The notes beneath the pieces were generated by a model. It did not search any database. It was not told where the DNA came from and saw nothing but the letters and a program-made list of their open reading frames with translations. DNA of 64,000 bases, taken from the NCBI RefSeq assembly GCF_040362765.1, contig NZ_BAABWK010000002.1, forward strand, positions 930,001-994,000. Reading direction: 5' to 3'. Made by a program: the position numbers and the translations under genes. The DNA comes from Pyruvatibacter sp. HU-CL02332. Its GTDB lineage: Bacteria > Pseudomonadota > Alphaproteobacteria > CGMCC-115125. This document shows, piece after piece, positions 19,715 through 28,737 of this stretch; position 1 is the first letter of the stretch; each line of letters opens with the position of its first letter.

Positions 19715-19798
19715 ACGCGTGTACATAGACTCGGTATAGCATTGCTGTCCGTAGGGAGACTTTTCCTGCCGAACATAGGTCTTTTCGGGGAGAGAAAG

Positions 19799-21154
19799 AT
19801 GCGTTTTCGCGCCACCTTGTCTGCAATTGTCCTGTCGGTAGGAGCTGTTGTGACAACGCTCCCGGCCGCGGCTGCCACGAATGTGGTCTACATCCTGGAC
19901 GCATCCAACTCCATGTGGGGCCAGATTGACGGCACCCCCAAAATCGAGACAGCCCGCGAGGTCATGACTGACCTGCTTGGCAATGTGAGCGATGGAACAA
20001 CAATTGGACTGCTCGCATACGGCCACAGGTCGGAAGGGGCATGTGATGACATTGAGGTTCTGGCAGGACTTGGTGCGGCAACGCCGGCGGACCTCATTGC
20101 GAAACTCAACGGCCTCAAACCGACTGGCAAGACTCCCATAGCAGGCGCCCTTCAGGCCGCCGGGGAGACCTTTGCGACCAACGATGCAAACAACAATGTC
20201 ATCCTGATTTCTGACGGCATTGAGACCTGCAACGGCGACCCATGCGCCGTAGCCGCCGAACTTGCTGGCGCAGGCGTTGACACTAAAGTGCACGCCGTTG
20301 GTTTTGACGTGGACAGCGCCGCACGCGAACAGCTGGAGTGCATCGCTGACAAGGGCAATGGCTCCTACTACAACGCGTCCAACGCCAGCGAACTCAAAGT
20401 AGCACTTGCTGAAGTGGTGGATGTTGTCGAAGCAACGCCGGAGCCAGAACCGGAGCCCGTCGCTGAGCCGACGTCCAGCCAGTACTTCTTTGATGACTTC
20501 GACACGGACCTTGGCGAAGACTGGGCCATCAACAACGCCAACGAAGACGCGTATCTTGTTGAAGACGGCAGCCTGCTGATGATCAACAGTGCTGTGGGCG
20601 GCTTCGGCGTTGAAGCTGCACAGAACATTGTGGTTCTCAAACGGCCCCTGCCCGATGGCGACTGGGACGCAAACATGGTTTTCACCGGCGAAATTAAAAC
20701 CGGCCGGGATGTCATCATGTTTGGCCTCTATACGGACTCACAGAATTTCCTGACCTCCCAGGTCTACACCAGCATCGGCTGCTGCAACTGCAGTTCCGCG
20801 GGCCTTGGAAATCTCAAGTCTTCCAAAGGTGTACTTACCCAGTTCAATGTCCCGTTCATCGGCAGTCAGTTCGGGTGCGGTGCCATGGAGGAAGGCCCCT
20901 TCCGCGCTGAACTTGCAGAAAACGAAACGCAGCCCATTCGCCTCTCGCTACACAAGCGAGGGCGCAGCTATCACGTGTCTGCCTTTCGCGGCGACAAGAC
21001 AGAAACCGGCGAGCCGATTGTATTCACAACCGACCCGCTGACATCGCTACGGTCACCTGGTGAGCTGGCATTCACCATCGGCAAGTACGAACAAGCCGAA
21101 GGTGAGATCATGCTGATGATTGACTCAGTGGAGATCGTTTCCGTCAACGAGTGA
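19799..21154 (+). CDS. Exported von Willebrand factor A domain protein
   Basis: 451 residues. A cleavable signal peptide (MRFRATLSAIVLSVGAV...AAAA) is followed at once by a VWA domain (about 27-215) with an intact metal-ion site: DASNS, the Thr in TGKTP and the Asp in ISDG. A short PEPEPEP linker leads to a C-terminal beta-rich domain (about 235-450) with FFDDFDTDLGEDW, resembling LamG/concanavalin-like folds, and a CCNC cysteine cluster. VWA domains bind proteins or carbohydrates. I use ATG 19799 (GGGGAGAG upstream) because it starts the signal peptide; the frame is open back to 19685. It is first in a probable operon of exported proteins. Confidence 0.85.
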   Translation: MRFRATLSAIVLSVGAVVTTLPAAAATNVVYILDASNSMWGQIDGTPKIETAREVMTDLLGNVSDGTTIGLLAYGHRSEGACDDIEVLAGLGAATPADLIAKLNGLKPTGKTPIAGALQAAGETFATNDANNNVILISDGIETCNGDPCAVAAELAGAGVDTKVHAVGFDVDSAAREQLECIADKGNGSYYNASNASELKVALAEVVDVVEATPEPEPEPVAEPTSSQYFFDDFDTDLGEDWAINNANEDAYLVEDGSLLMINSAVGGFGVEAAQNIVVLKRPLPDGDWDANMVFTGEIKTGRDVIMFGLYTDSQNFLTSQVYTSIGCCNCSSAGLGNLKSSKGVLTQFNVPFIGSQFGCGAMEEGPFRAELAENETQPIRLSLHKRGRSYHVSAFRGDKTETGEPIVFTTDPLTSLRSPGELAFTIGKYEQAEGEIMLMIDSVEIVSVNE

Positions 21155-21169
21155 CATGAGTTGGACTAA

Positions 21170-21203
21170 AGGCAGGCAGAACGCGTTTTTGCGTCCGCTG
21201 CCT
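21170..21203 (+). other. Intercistronic hairpin after the VWA gene
   Basis: AGGCAG (21170-21175) can pair with CTGCCT (21198-21203), with an inner ACGC/GCGT pairing around a T-rich loop, followed by CTTTG. It lies in the 72-base gap to the next gene and may attenuate transcription or protect the VWA message. Confidence 0.4.
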
Positions 21204-21226
21204 CTTTGACAGACTGGAAGCCGGCT

Positions 21227-23179
21227 ATGAGAAACAAGCACAGCTTCATGGGCGTCATCTGCGGCGCAGCGCTTCTGCTTTTGTCGTCTCATGCCCTGGC
21301 CCAGGATTCGCCGCCAGAGAACATCGACCAGCCGGTGTTTGAGCCCGAAGTTTTTGCCCCGCCCGTCTTTGAAGTTCCGGAATTTGAGATGCCGGTCTTC
21401 GAGACGCCCGACATCGCGCTTCCGGACCTTGAAATAACTGATATCCCGTCCCCACCTGAGAATGCAGAATCTTTGCCTTCGCGACGTGATGTGAATCGGA
21501 GTGAAGCAAGCCAACCGGAGCGCGTTGGAACAGATTGGCTGACGGAAGTCTATGACCGAATTCTTCCTAATGCGGAAGATTCATGGGTTTTGACCATTCA
21601 CAAGACCCGGGCGGGGCATGACATTTACCGCTCGGAATCCCCTGCACATGGCTACTGGAGCAACACACATAATGAATGGTACTACGGACCTGCGTCGGTT
21701 TCGGTCCGACTGGCAACATATGACAGCGCAGACCAGTACGGCGAGCATGGCATTCTTGTGCAATTGGCTCTTTGGCAGCACTGGATCGCGCAATGGCTAG
21801 AAGACATCAAAACCAAAGAGTCTTACGGGCCAATTGCCGACGAGGCACAATCCAAGATCGACTATGCAAAGCTACGGTTCGACGATGCGGAGATGCTTAT
21901 CCGTGTGCTGCAGGGCTTGCAGCACTACGCGGTCATTGAAAAGCGATATGACCCTCTCAATACAAAACCGATTTCCAATGACAGCGTTGTTCACCTTGAA
22001 GGCGCTACATTCACGGTTACACAGACAAGCTCCGCTGAAGAACCCTCAACCCAAACCGCCAGTATGCCAAGGTGGAGTTCATCGGACTTCGACGACATGG
22101 GAAACGCGCCGCACCGAAGATACGGCGCCGTCATATGGCGTTTTGTTCCTGAGGATATGGCCCGCGTCGCAGCCCTAATAGAAGACTACGACGACATCCG
22201 AGATGAGATGACCCTCGATATTAGTGATGCTGATTTGCCGGACAATCTAGCAAGCATGCGCGACTGGGTTCCAAAGGAATATCATGCCAAGTTTCGCGAC
22301 CCCCTGCTGGCCGCGTTGCATGAAGTAGCGCGCATCGCATGGTGGATTGGCCCCTACAAGGCACCGGACACAAACTGGGCAACATCCGAAGATCAGCTCC
22401 CAGATGGCCTACAATATCAATGGGAAGTTACACGCGATGATGGCGAGCGTCTTGTTGATCGTGCAGGAACGCCATTTTTCAACAAAACTACACAGCTCAA
22501 ACTGCCACCGCTCGAAACCGATACGCTGGTCATGCTGAACATGTCCGTGTTTGGCATTACCGAGGAGCCGGGCGAAATTCCAAGCGAGCCATACTTTTCC
22601 GGCTTAACAACCATCAGCAATGAGTATCGGGCCAAGCACAGCTTTAACCCCGGCTTTCCGCAACGCGAGCGGATCACACACAAACAACTAGATGACTTTT
22701 TCTGGGCCCGGACGATCGTCCACTCAGCAGGCAACGGGGAAAAACTAGACGGACGCGTCAACATCACATCGGAACACTACGACATCTACGTCAATGAGGA
22801 CGGTGATCACCGTAGAATTCGGGATCAGCGACAGACTCATAATGTGATCTGGTCCCTGAGTCATGACGGAGACGTGTGGGCTCCGGGCCCGCCGGACATA
22901 GCAGCAAGTTTTGTTCAGCCGGACGGATCTGGAGGCTTTGAACCTCTGACTGAAAATCTGGATTATGGAACACCCTTCGCCGTGGAGGGTCGTCTGGAAC
23001 TGCCGGCGGCCCGCCAGGTTTACAATCTGGAAATTGACTATGGCGGTGACCGCCCGCATGACGTTCTGCTTTACCCCACAGAGGAAGACCGCACAGTATT
23101 GCGGAGCGATATCCTCTACCTGATGTGGGACGTGGCCCACGCTGAAGCATCGGTGGCGGGTGCGGAGGCTTCGCAATGA
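21227..23179 (+). CDS. Exported protein of unknown function
   Basis: 650 residues that I do not recognise. The ATG at 21227 begins a clear signal peptide (MRNKHSFMGVICGAALLLL...ALAQ). The mature N-terminus (about 27-85) is low-complexity, with repeated P-V/E-F-E/P units (PVFEPEVFAPPVFEVPEFE), suggesting an extended stalk or binding segment. A helical mid region and a beta-rich C-terminal half follow, with Tyr/Trp-rich motifs (ESPAHGYWSNTHNEWYYG) and paired strands such as LKLPPLETDTLVMLNMSVFG. No catalytic motif is evident. It overlaps the next gene by four bases (ATGA) and follows the VWA gene, so the three exported proteins are likely made together. Confidence 0.75.
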   Translation: MRNKHSFMGVICGAALLLLSSHALAQDSPPENIDQPVFEPEVFAPPVFEVPEFEMPVFETPDIALPDLEITDIPSPPENAESLPSRRDVNRSEASQPERVGTDWLTEVYDRILPNAEDSWVLTIHKTRAGHDIYRSESPAHGYWSNTHNEWYYGPASVSVRLATYDSADQYGEHGILVQLALWQHWIAQWLEDIKTKESYGPIADEAQSKIDYAKLRFDDAEMLIRVLQGLQHYAVIEKRYDPLNTKPISNDSVVHLEGATFTVTQTSSAEEPSTQTASMPRWSSSDFDDMGNAPHRRYGAVIWRFVPEDMARVAALIEDYDDIRDEMTLDISDADLPDNLASMRDWVPKEYHAKFRDPLLAALHEVARIAWWIGPYKAPDTNWATSEDQLPDGLQYQWEVTRDDGERLVDRAGTPFFNKTTQLKLPPLETDTLVMLNMSVFGITEEPGEIPSEPYFSGLTTISNEYRAKHSFNPGFPQRERITHKQLDDFFWARTIVHSAGNGEKLDGRVNITSEHYDIYVNEDGDHRRIRDQRQTHNVIWSLSHDGDVWAPGPPDIAASFVQPDGSGGFEPLTENLDYGTPFAVEGRLELPAARQVYNLEIDYGGDRPHDVLLYPTEEDRTVLRSDILYLMWDVAHAEASVAGAEASQ

Positions 23180-26100
23180 TCCTGCCCCACAGTTTTCGCC
23201 CTGCATGGTCAACCTGGCTGATGACCGTTGCGGCTTTTCTCCTGCTGTATCTCCCCAGCGCCTCAGCTCAGTGGTTTGATTTTGGCGAGGAAACCTCGAC
23301 ACACCTCACCTGGGAATTGCTCGAGGGCAGCTGGAAGATCTTCTACCTGGATGATGACCTGGGCGGCGTCTCAGGTGAGGCCAAGGTCGATGGTCAGACC
23401 GTCACAATTACTCTGGTTGATCCGAAGAACGGACAACAGACACCAACAACCGCACACAGCGCTGCCATTGAGGGCGATGAGCTGGTCCTGACGTTCATGG
23501 GACCAAGCCCTGAGGACACGCGCAAGACCGGTGAGGGTTATCCCGATGAAATGATTGCCGTCGATGCACCAGAGATTACAAGCATCACGCTCAAGGGCGG
23601 CACTGAGGAAGTCGAAGCCCAGGTTGCGCCTATGCCGGAGACCGATCTGGATTTCGTTGAGGTCCGGCTTAAGCCGACCAGCGAGACAGCACTCGTCGGC
23701 TATTGGCGCTACCGGGTGCATCCATTCCTAGGTCGGGCGCAAGATGGCCGAGGCCGTGCCGGAGGGCTTGAGCAGGATGACGACGGCGTCTGGTGGGCGT
23801 CTGGTCGTGAATCCTGGCAGCGCCATGAGCCCAAGGTCTTTGGCGTGGTTCCAATACAGGACCAGCTGGCAAAGGAAATGTTCTCCGACGGGACCAACCT
23901 GCCCTACTACAGCTACCCGTTTCGCCCTGGTGCTGAAGACCTTGGAAAAATGCGCACGCTGTTTGTGTTTGGGCGAGACCTGCCACATGACTGGAGCCGC
24001 TCTATAGAAATAGAAGGTGGCTCTCCGGGCGTCACTTACCATGAAATTGCCCGCCTGTCTGATTATGAATCCCGCGAAGCTGCACGCGAGGGTTACCGGC
24101 GCGAGGTTGCCGAGGACGATCACAACATGGATGATTTTGTCCGTGGCCGGAAGATCGTGAAAGACCGGCTGGACGAGTCTCAAGCCGGCAATGTTGACGA
24201 ACTCGACGCTGTCATTCTCCGGGCGACCATAGATGACAAGGTCGTTCCGGGTTGGCAGACGTTCAAGTATGGCGGCTCGGAAGCGGCATGGCTTCTTCAG
24301 TTCGGTGACAACACCGCCAATATGCGCATCGTCCGCAAGGTGGAGCGGCTTGGCGATCGACACGAACCTACCGGCATTCTCTATACGGGAGAAATTTTCC
24401 GAATAGAGATCGAAACCAGATTCAAACTGCCCGTGGACCAGATACCCGTCGTGGTCGCGTCGGTTGCCCCGGGAGCATCCCTGAGCACCAGTGCCAAGAA
24501 AGGCATGCTGATTGGCGATGGAGAGGGTATTCCGGCGATCCGCAGCACCGAAAACCCACGTATCTACAGAACGGAATTCATACGTAACGATCCCCGTGTT
24601 GCGGCGGACAAGTCCATTCAGGCCGGTGAAGGCGGTGCCAAAACGCACATCATTCACGGCGGCCAGGGTGCACGTGTTTTTGCGATGATCTCGTCACCCG
24701 GAATTATTTCAATTCCACCTGCAATGACACAGGCGACGATCTTCAATACGCCGACAGATACAGCGGTCGGTGGAAGCTGGAACAAGTGGCTGGCGGCAGC
24801 TGCTGCGTGCGCTGGGGTCGAGAACGCCGACCGTGTCGTGACGGAACGGTCTGAGGCTGCAACGATTTCAGAGTGGCTTATCAATTCAGGTCGATCGCGC
24901 TTCCCGATACCGGGATCGTTCGAGAGCAAGGTTACGGTTGCTCAGCATGCCGCGATGATGCTGATGCGGGATACATTTGCCCGCCAGATGGATCGAAACA
25001 GGACGGGCTTCTCACGTATCGAGTCGGACGAGGAGATCCTTGCGTTCCGCCGAGCCATGGAACCGATCATCCTGCAAGGACAGTCACCTCTTACTCGCAT
25101 TGAAGTTACCGGCATTGATGGCCAGCCTACGACGTTCGACTGGTCATTCCACAAGTCCACCATTGGTGACGTCCATGACAAGCGGACCAGTGATATCGAG
25201 GCGTGGGCACTGCGCGCCACGCGTGAGGCACTGCGGAAATACATCGACCTGATGTTCAAGACGGCGAAGGACGCACGGGAGATAGACGAGTGTCATGTCG
25301 AGGACCTCCTCAAGCTGACCGGCCATGACTTTGATGCAGTTGCGGCCTTGGCGAAAACCAAACTCATGGTTCCTGCGGACAAGCCGCTCTATTGGGCGCC
25401 TGACTATCGCGCGCGCGGTCACGTGGACACGGTGAAGTTTGCGGCTGATACCGTACGTATCGGCGAGCAGCTGGGAGAGGCTGACCGCCGGGAGGCCGCC
25501 ATGGCGGTTGCGATCGCCACCATTCCCGTCGCCATTGTAGGTGGCATGGCTGGATCATCCGCAGCAATCGTGGCGACGTTTGCGGTCGATGTCATTGATG
25601 TGGGGGCATCCACCTATGCGGAAATTTCAGACAAACTTGGCCGTGATGCCGAATATGATTTTGCGTTCGCGGCTGCGGACGTCATCGGAATGCAAAGGCT
25701 GCAAACAGCAGAGTCACGTCAGCGCAGTTGGGCCAGCGTCATGGGCAAGCTGTTTCCAACAGTGGCATTTGCCTCCATCGGCATCCTTGTTGATGTGCCG
25801 GATATCTATAAAGCTTTTGGAGAAGGTCTGCGCATAACCCGCATCGCGCGGGGCAGACGAGCCCTGGCTGAAGGGCTTGAAATCGAGCAAGCCGCTTCCG
25901 CTGTGCCCACACGCGCAAAAGCCGTCGCGGAGGAACTCGAAGAAACACTTGAGCGCGCGCGTATCGCTCAAGCCGCCGGCGAGGCGCCAACTGCGCCGCC
26001 AAATTTGCGAGGGAGTGATCCTGAAATTGATGCGGGTCTTGCTCGCCCAACGCGCGGCGTGCGGTTCGATGAGTTGCCTGACGCCTTGACTGACAGTGCC

Positions 26101-27222
26101 GACGACATCTTTGCCTATCTTGATGACCTCGCCAGCTCCGGAGTGCTCTCACGTCTCGATGATGCCGTACTTGAAAGTGCGGAGAGCGCTGGCCGTCGCG
26201 GAGACGATGCCTTTGCATGGGAGGCGGGTCTTTCCGCTGAAAGTCGTGCCCTGACGGACCGCCTGATCTCACGCGCGCGTACGGATGTTCTTGATCTTAT
26301 GGAGGAAGCCGGCAGCCGAATTGCGCGGCTGCTGGACAATGCCGACCCGGTCAAGGCCCGCTATGCGCGCGAAGTTCTGGAGTCAGACCCGGGTCTCTCG
26401 CCAGAGGCTTTCGAGAAGGCCGTTGAGACGCTCTACAAACGTCGGCCTCGCGAAATTGGGGAGGACTTCTTCAGACAGGCTGACCCCGCCGACCGTCAGA
26501 TCAGCGAAGCGCTCGAGCAGGCCGGTTGGCGGTCTGAGCTGGAGATCGATGGCGTGGATGGTGGGTACAAGATCTATGACCCGGACCGTAGAGCCGGTGA
26601 GATCATTCGTTCGTTTGATCCGTCTGACGGGACATTCAAGATGGCCTATGCCAAGGCGGAGATGACGCCCAGGCCAAGGGGCCCGGTCATCGACGGGCAA
26701 TTTGAGGTTACGCCGGGGTTCGTCCGAGGCAAGATTGATGACATTCTTCCCGTACCCAATGCCGGGCGGGGTGTGCCGACTATCCAGTACTTTACCATGC
26801 GGCTGATGCATAAACTTGGCGTGCAGTATGGGACTGAAGGTGTCGGCGCCATCAAGAAAACGGTGATGTCCGGCATTGCCAATGTGCGTACCATCACCAC
26901 ACTGGAGTATCTGCGCAAACTGCATATGCCCAACACGCCGCTGGCAGATGTTCCCGCTGAGGAACTGTCTCGCTGGATCATGATGACCCATTCCGCACGC
27001 TATGCTGAGGGCGTGCTGGCAGGTACTGGCTATCGCGTAAAAAAAGCGACTGTCAAAATTGGAACCAGCAGTATGAATGACCCACACCCGATCAGTGTAT
27101 GGTCCGATTTCTTCGACGCACGGTCAGAAACATTGGCGCAGTTTCTGGCACGCCACGGCTTTACAGAGGATACGAGGATGGTTGGGTTGTTCAATATCGA
27201 GCTTGAAGTTGTCCCCTTCTAG
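23176..27222 (+). CDS. Very large exported protein of unknown function
   Basis: 1348 residues beginning with a signal peptide (ends PSASAQ near residue 32). The first 500 or so residues look like beta-rich domains, including a lipocalin-like opening (LEGSWKIFYLDDDLGG) and a WRYRVHPFLGRAQDG segment. Residues about 520-760 are helical, followed by a Gly/Ala-rich hydrophobic helix pair near 775-805 (MAVAIATIPVAIVGGMAGSSAAIVATFAVDV). Long charged coiled-coil-like helices (about 880-1100) and a compact C-terminal domain (about 1150-1348) follow. The order of exported beta domains, hydrophobic Gly-rich segment, helices and distinct C-terminal domain is reminiscent of polymorphic effector proteins, but I see no known toxin motif. 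It is coupled by ATGA to the preceding gene. Confidence 0.78.
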   Translation: MILPHSFRPAWSTWLMTVAAFLLLYLPSASAQWFDFGEETSTHLTWELLEGSWKIFYLDDDLGGVSGEAKVDGQTVTITLVDPKNGQQTPTTAHSAAIEGDELVLTFMGPSPEDTRKTGEGYPDEMIAVDAPEITSITLKGGTEEVEAQVAPMPETDLDFVEVRLKPTSETALVGYWRYRVHPFLGRAQDGRGRAGGLEQDDDGVWWASGRESWQRHEPKVFGVVPIQDQLAKEMFSDGTNLPYYSYPFRPGAEDLGKMRTLFVFGRDLPHDWSRSIEIEGGSPGVTYHEIARLSDYESREAAREGYRREVAEDDHNMDDFVRGRKIVKDRLDESQAGNVDELDAVILRATIDDKVVPGWQTFKYGGSEAAWLLQFGDNTANMRIVRKVERLGDRHEPTGILYTGEIFRIEIETRFKLPVDQIPVVVASVAPGASLSTSAKKGMLIGDGEGIPAIRSTENPRIYRTEFIRNDPRVAADKSIQAGEGGAKTHIIHGGQGARVFAMISSPGIISIPPAMTQATIFNTPTDTAVGGSWNKWLAAAAACAGVENADRVVTERSEAATISEWLINSGRSRFPIPGSFESKVTVAQHAAMMLMRDTFARQMDRNRTGFSRIESDEEILAFRRAMEPIILQGQSPLTRIEVTGIDGQPTTFDWSFHKSTIGDVHDKRTSDIEAWALRATREALRKYIDLMFKTAKDAREIDECHVEDLLKLTGHDFDAVAALAKTKLMVPADKPLYWAPDYRARGHVDTVKFAADTVRIGEQLGEADRREAAMAVAIATIPVAIVGGMAGSSAAIVATFAVDVIDVGASTYAEISDKLGRDAEYDFAFAAADVIGMQRLQTAESRQRSWASVMGKLFPTVAFASIGILVDVPDIYKAFGEGLRITRIARGRRALAEGLEIEQAASAVPTRAKAVAEELEETLERARIAQAAGEAPTAPPNLRGSDPEIDAGLARPTRGVRFDELPDALTDSADDIFAYLDDLASSGVLSRLDDAVLESAESAGRRGDDAFAWEAGLSAESRALTDRLISRARTDVLDLMEEAGSRIARLLDNADPVKARYAREVLESDPGLSPEAFEKAVETLYKRRPREIGEDFFRQADPADRQISEALEQAGWRSELEIDGVDGGYKIYDPDRRAGEIIRSFDPSDGTFKMAYAKAEMTPRPRGPVIDGQFEVTPGFVRGKIDDILPVPNAGRGVPTIQYFTMRLMHKLGVQYGTEGVGAIKKTVMSGIANVRTITTLEYLRKLHMPNTPLADVPAEELSRWIMMTHSARYAEGVLAGTGYRVKKATVKIGTSSMNDPHPISVWSDFFDARSETLAQFLARHGFTEDTRMVGLFNIELEVVPF

Positions 27223-27709
27223 TCGCCCCCTTGCGTTCATCGTGGCGAGTGAGTCCGCAAACCGGTCGCTCTCCTACGAACACTTTGCGGAAGCTCTGAG
27301 CTTCCATGGTATTGACGCACGGCTTGTTTCAAGCAAGCCGGAACACACCGATGCCTTTCTACTCCTCCACAGTCTCGTGGGTGACGCTGGCAAAGGCATG
27401 CAATTGGCAGGGCGGGCCGATGCTGCTCGTACTATCCCCATGCAATTCATGATGGACGGTGCTGAAGCGGCGGTAAGCGGCGGCATGCCTGCGGCTATTG
27501 TCAGGGACGGTTATGCGCGGTGGGCAGACGGCCGCGATCAGAAGCGGGAGATGCCCAGCGGTCTGGTCATTCCAACGTCACTCGCCAAATCGCTGGATCT
27601 GGACGCGGCCATGGAAATGGGTGCCGTTACTGCGACCGACTCTTCGATCCCGTTGCCGGAGCAAGTTGTGCGAACCCTTGAAGCGCTGCATCTCCGTCGA
27701 TCGTCCTGA
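27203..27709 (+). CDS. Small protein of unknown function overlapping the giant gene
   Basis: About 168 residues, not recognised. It begins inside the last codons of the 1348-aa gene in another frame; the start is uncertain, with TTG at 27203 or 27209 the best of several weak options. The frame is open back to 27077, but that part only mirrors the larger gene. The sequence alternates predicted strands and helices (PLAFIVASES, HFAEALSFHG, DAFLLLHSL, GLVIPTSLAKSLDLDAAMEMG) with no signal peptide, so it should be cytoplasmic while its operon partners are exported. Position and size would suit an accessory or immunity-type partner, but that is only inference. Confidence 0.6.
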   Translation: MKLSPSSRPLAFIVASESANRSLSYEHFAEALSFHGIDARLVSSKPEHTDAFLLLHSLVGDAGKGMQLAGRADAARTIPMQFMMDGAEAAVSGGMPAAIVRDGYARWADGRDQKREMPSGLVIPTSLAKSLDLDAAMEMGAVTATDSSIPLPEQVVRTLEALHLRRSS

Positions 27710-27750
27710 CCGTTGCCGTACTAGCTGCCACCCGAGGGGCGGAGCGCTGG

Positions 27751-28071
27751 TTAGTGAAGGCCAAGCTCTGTAAAGGTGAGTTGCTTGTCCGTTTCCATGC
27801 TGAAGCACTGGCCCGGTGCATCTCCAACTGCGCGACACAGATAAAGGTCGGCGTCTGTGTGCACCCAAATTCCACCTTGTGGGTTTGGTAGATAGTTTAC
27901 CTGCGAAGTTCTTTCCGGGTCCTGCCTTCGCTGCGCCTGTGATGTCAGGTACAGACCGCCAATGAATAACATCACAGCGGCGGCGCTCAACACGACGGCT
28001 TGAGCCGTGGTCAAATCGCGCCACAAGTCTGCCAGAGAGGGCCGCGTCGTCTCGGGGTCTGAGGATGACAT
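27751..28071 (-). CDS. Small single-pass membrane protein, unknown
   Basis: 106 residues with one strong membrane helix at about 23-42 (AQAVVLSAAAVMLFIGGLYL), a positively charged flank, and a C-terminal domain of about 55 residues with two cysteines (LYLCRAVGDAPGQCF) that could form a disulfide if periplasmic. No family recognised. It starts six bases after the 2OG-oxygenase stop with GGAG nine bases upstream, so it is the third gene of that operon. Confidence 0.65.
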   Translation of the reverse strand: MSSSDPETTRPSLADLWRDLTTAQAVVLSAAAVMLFIGGLYLTSQAQRRQDPERTSQVNYLPNPQGGIWVHTDADLYLCRAVGDAPGQCFSMETDKQLTFTELGLH

Positions 28072-28077
28072 GGGCAG

Positions 28078-28737
28078 TTACTCCGTTGACTGATGAGTTC
28101 GCGGCCTGTGGACCATATTGAAACTAATAGAGATGCGGTCAGCATCGCTTTCATTCATTTGCACCCCATGCTGCAACCAGCCGGGGAAAATGACCAAATC
28201 ACCTGCTGCGCACTTATGAGCGACATAGTTCGCGTTTGAAACCGACTGTGTGCGGACGGGATATGGAGACGCGACACGGGCAACCACCGGATCATAAATC
28301 TCGATGTTGCCGGAATTCTCCGGTACCTGAACATAGTACGCCCCGCTCAGGAAAGAGCCGGCATGAATATGCGCCTTGTTGCTGTGGCCCGGTCCGTTCA
28401 CGTTGATCCACATTTCGTTCAAGACGAGATCGTAGGCGTCGAAATTGAATTCCATCGCAATGGCGCACTGGACACATGTGGTGCCAATGATCTTGCGGAT
28501 CGACGCAAGTCTTTCGTCGAGATGAAGTTGCGACGTGCTGTGCCATCCCCCCATGTTGGAGCGCTGCTCTCCATCCTGCTGCTGAAGTGCCGGCAAATGC
28601 GACATGATCTCCGCGTTGCGCGCCTCGAAGTCGACCACGCGGCGAATCCAGAGCGGCGTTTGAAAGATGCCCTGAGGTTGCAGGGCGGTCTGCGCCGACT
28701 GATCGCTATTGCCTTGAGTCCCTGCGTCTCTGGTCAT
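28078..28737 (-). CDS. Putative 2-oxoglutarate/Fe(II) oxygenase (TIGR02466-like)
   Basis: 219 residues matching the TIGR02466 group of putative 2OG-Fe(II) oxygenases. LNEMWINVNGPG, then HIHAGSFLSGAYYVQVP with the first metal His, then DLVIFPGWLQHGVQMNES with the distal His, then RISISFNM with the Arg that usually binds the 2-oxoglutarate carboxylate. Related proteins hydroxylate proteins or small molecules; the substrate here is unknown. Its start overlaps the preceding hydrolase stop by four bases, so expression is coupled. Confidence 0.78.
   Translation of the reverse strand: MTRDAGTQGNSDQSAQTALQPQGIFQTPLWIRRVVDFEARNAEIMSHLPALQQQDGEQRSNMGGWHSTSQLHLDERLASIRKIIGTTCVQCAIAMEFNFDAYDLVLNEMWINVNGPGHSNKAHIHAGSFLSGAYYVQVPENSGNIEIYDPVVARVASPYPVRTQSVSNANYVAHKCAAGDLVIFPGWLQHGVQMNESDADRISISFNMVHRPRTHQSTE

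Noticed and set aside
27077-27202. N-terminal extension of the small gene after the giant protein
   Set aside because: This part is the out-of-frame shadow of the 1348-aa gene's C-terminus and its sequence is not protein-like.
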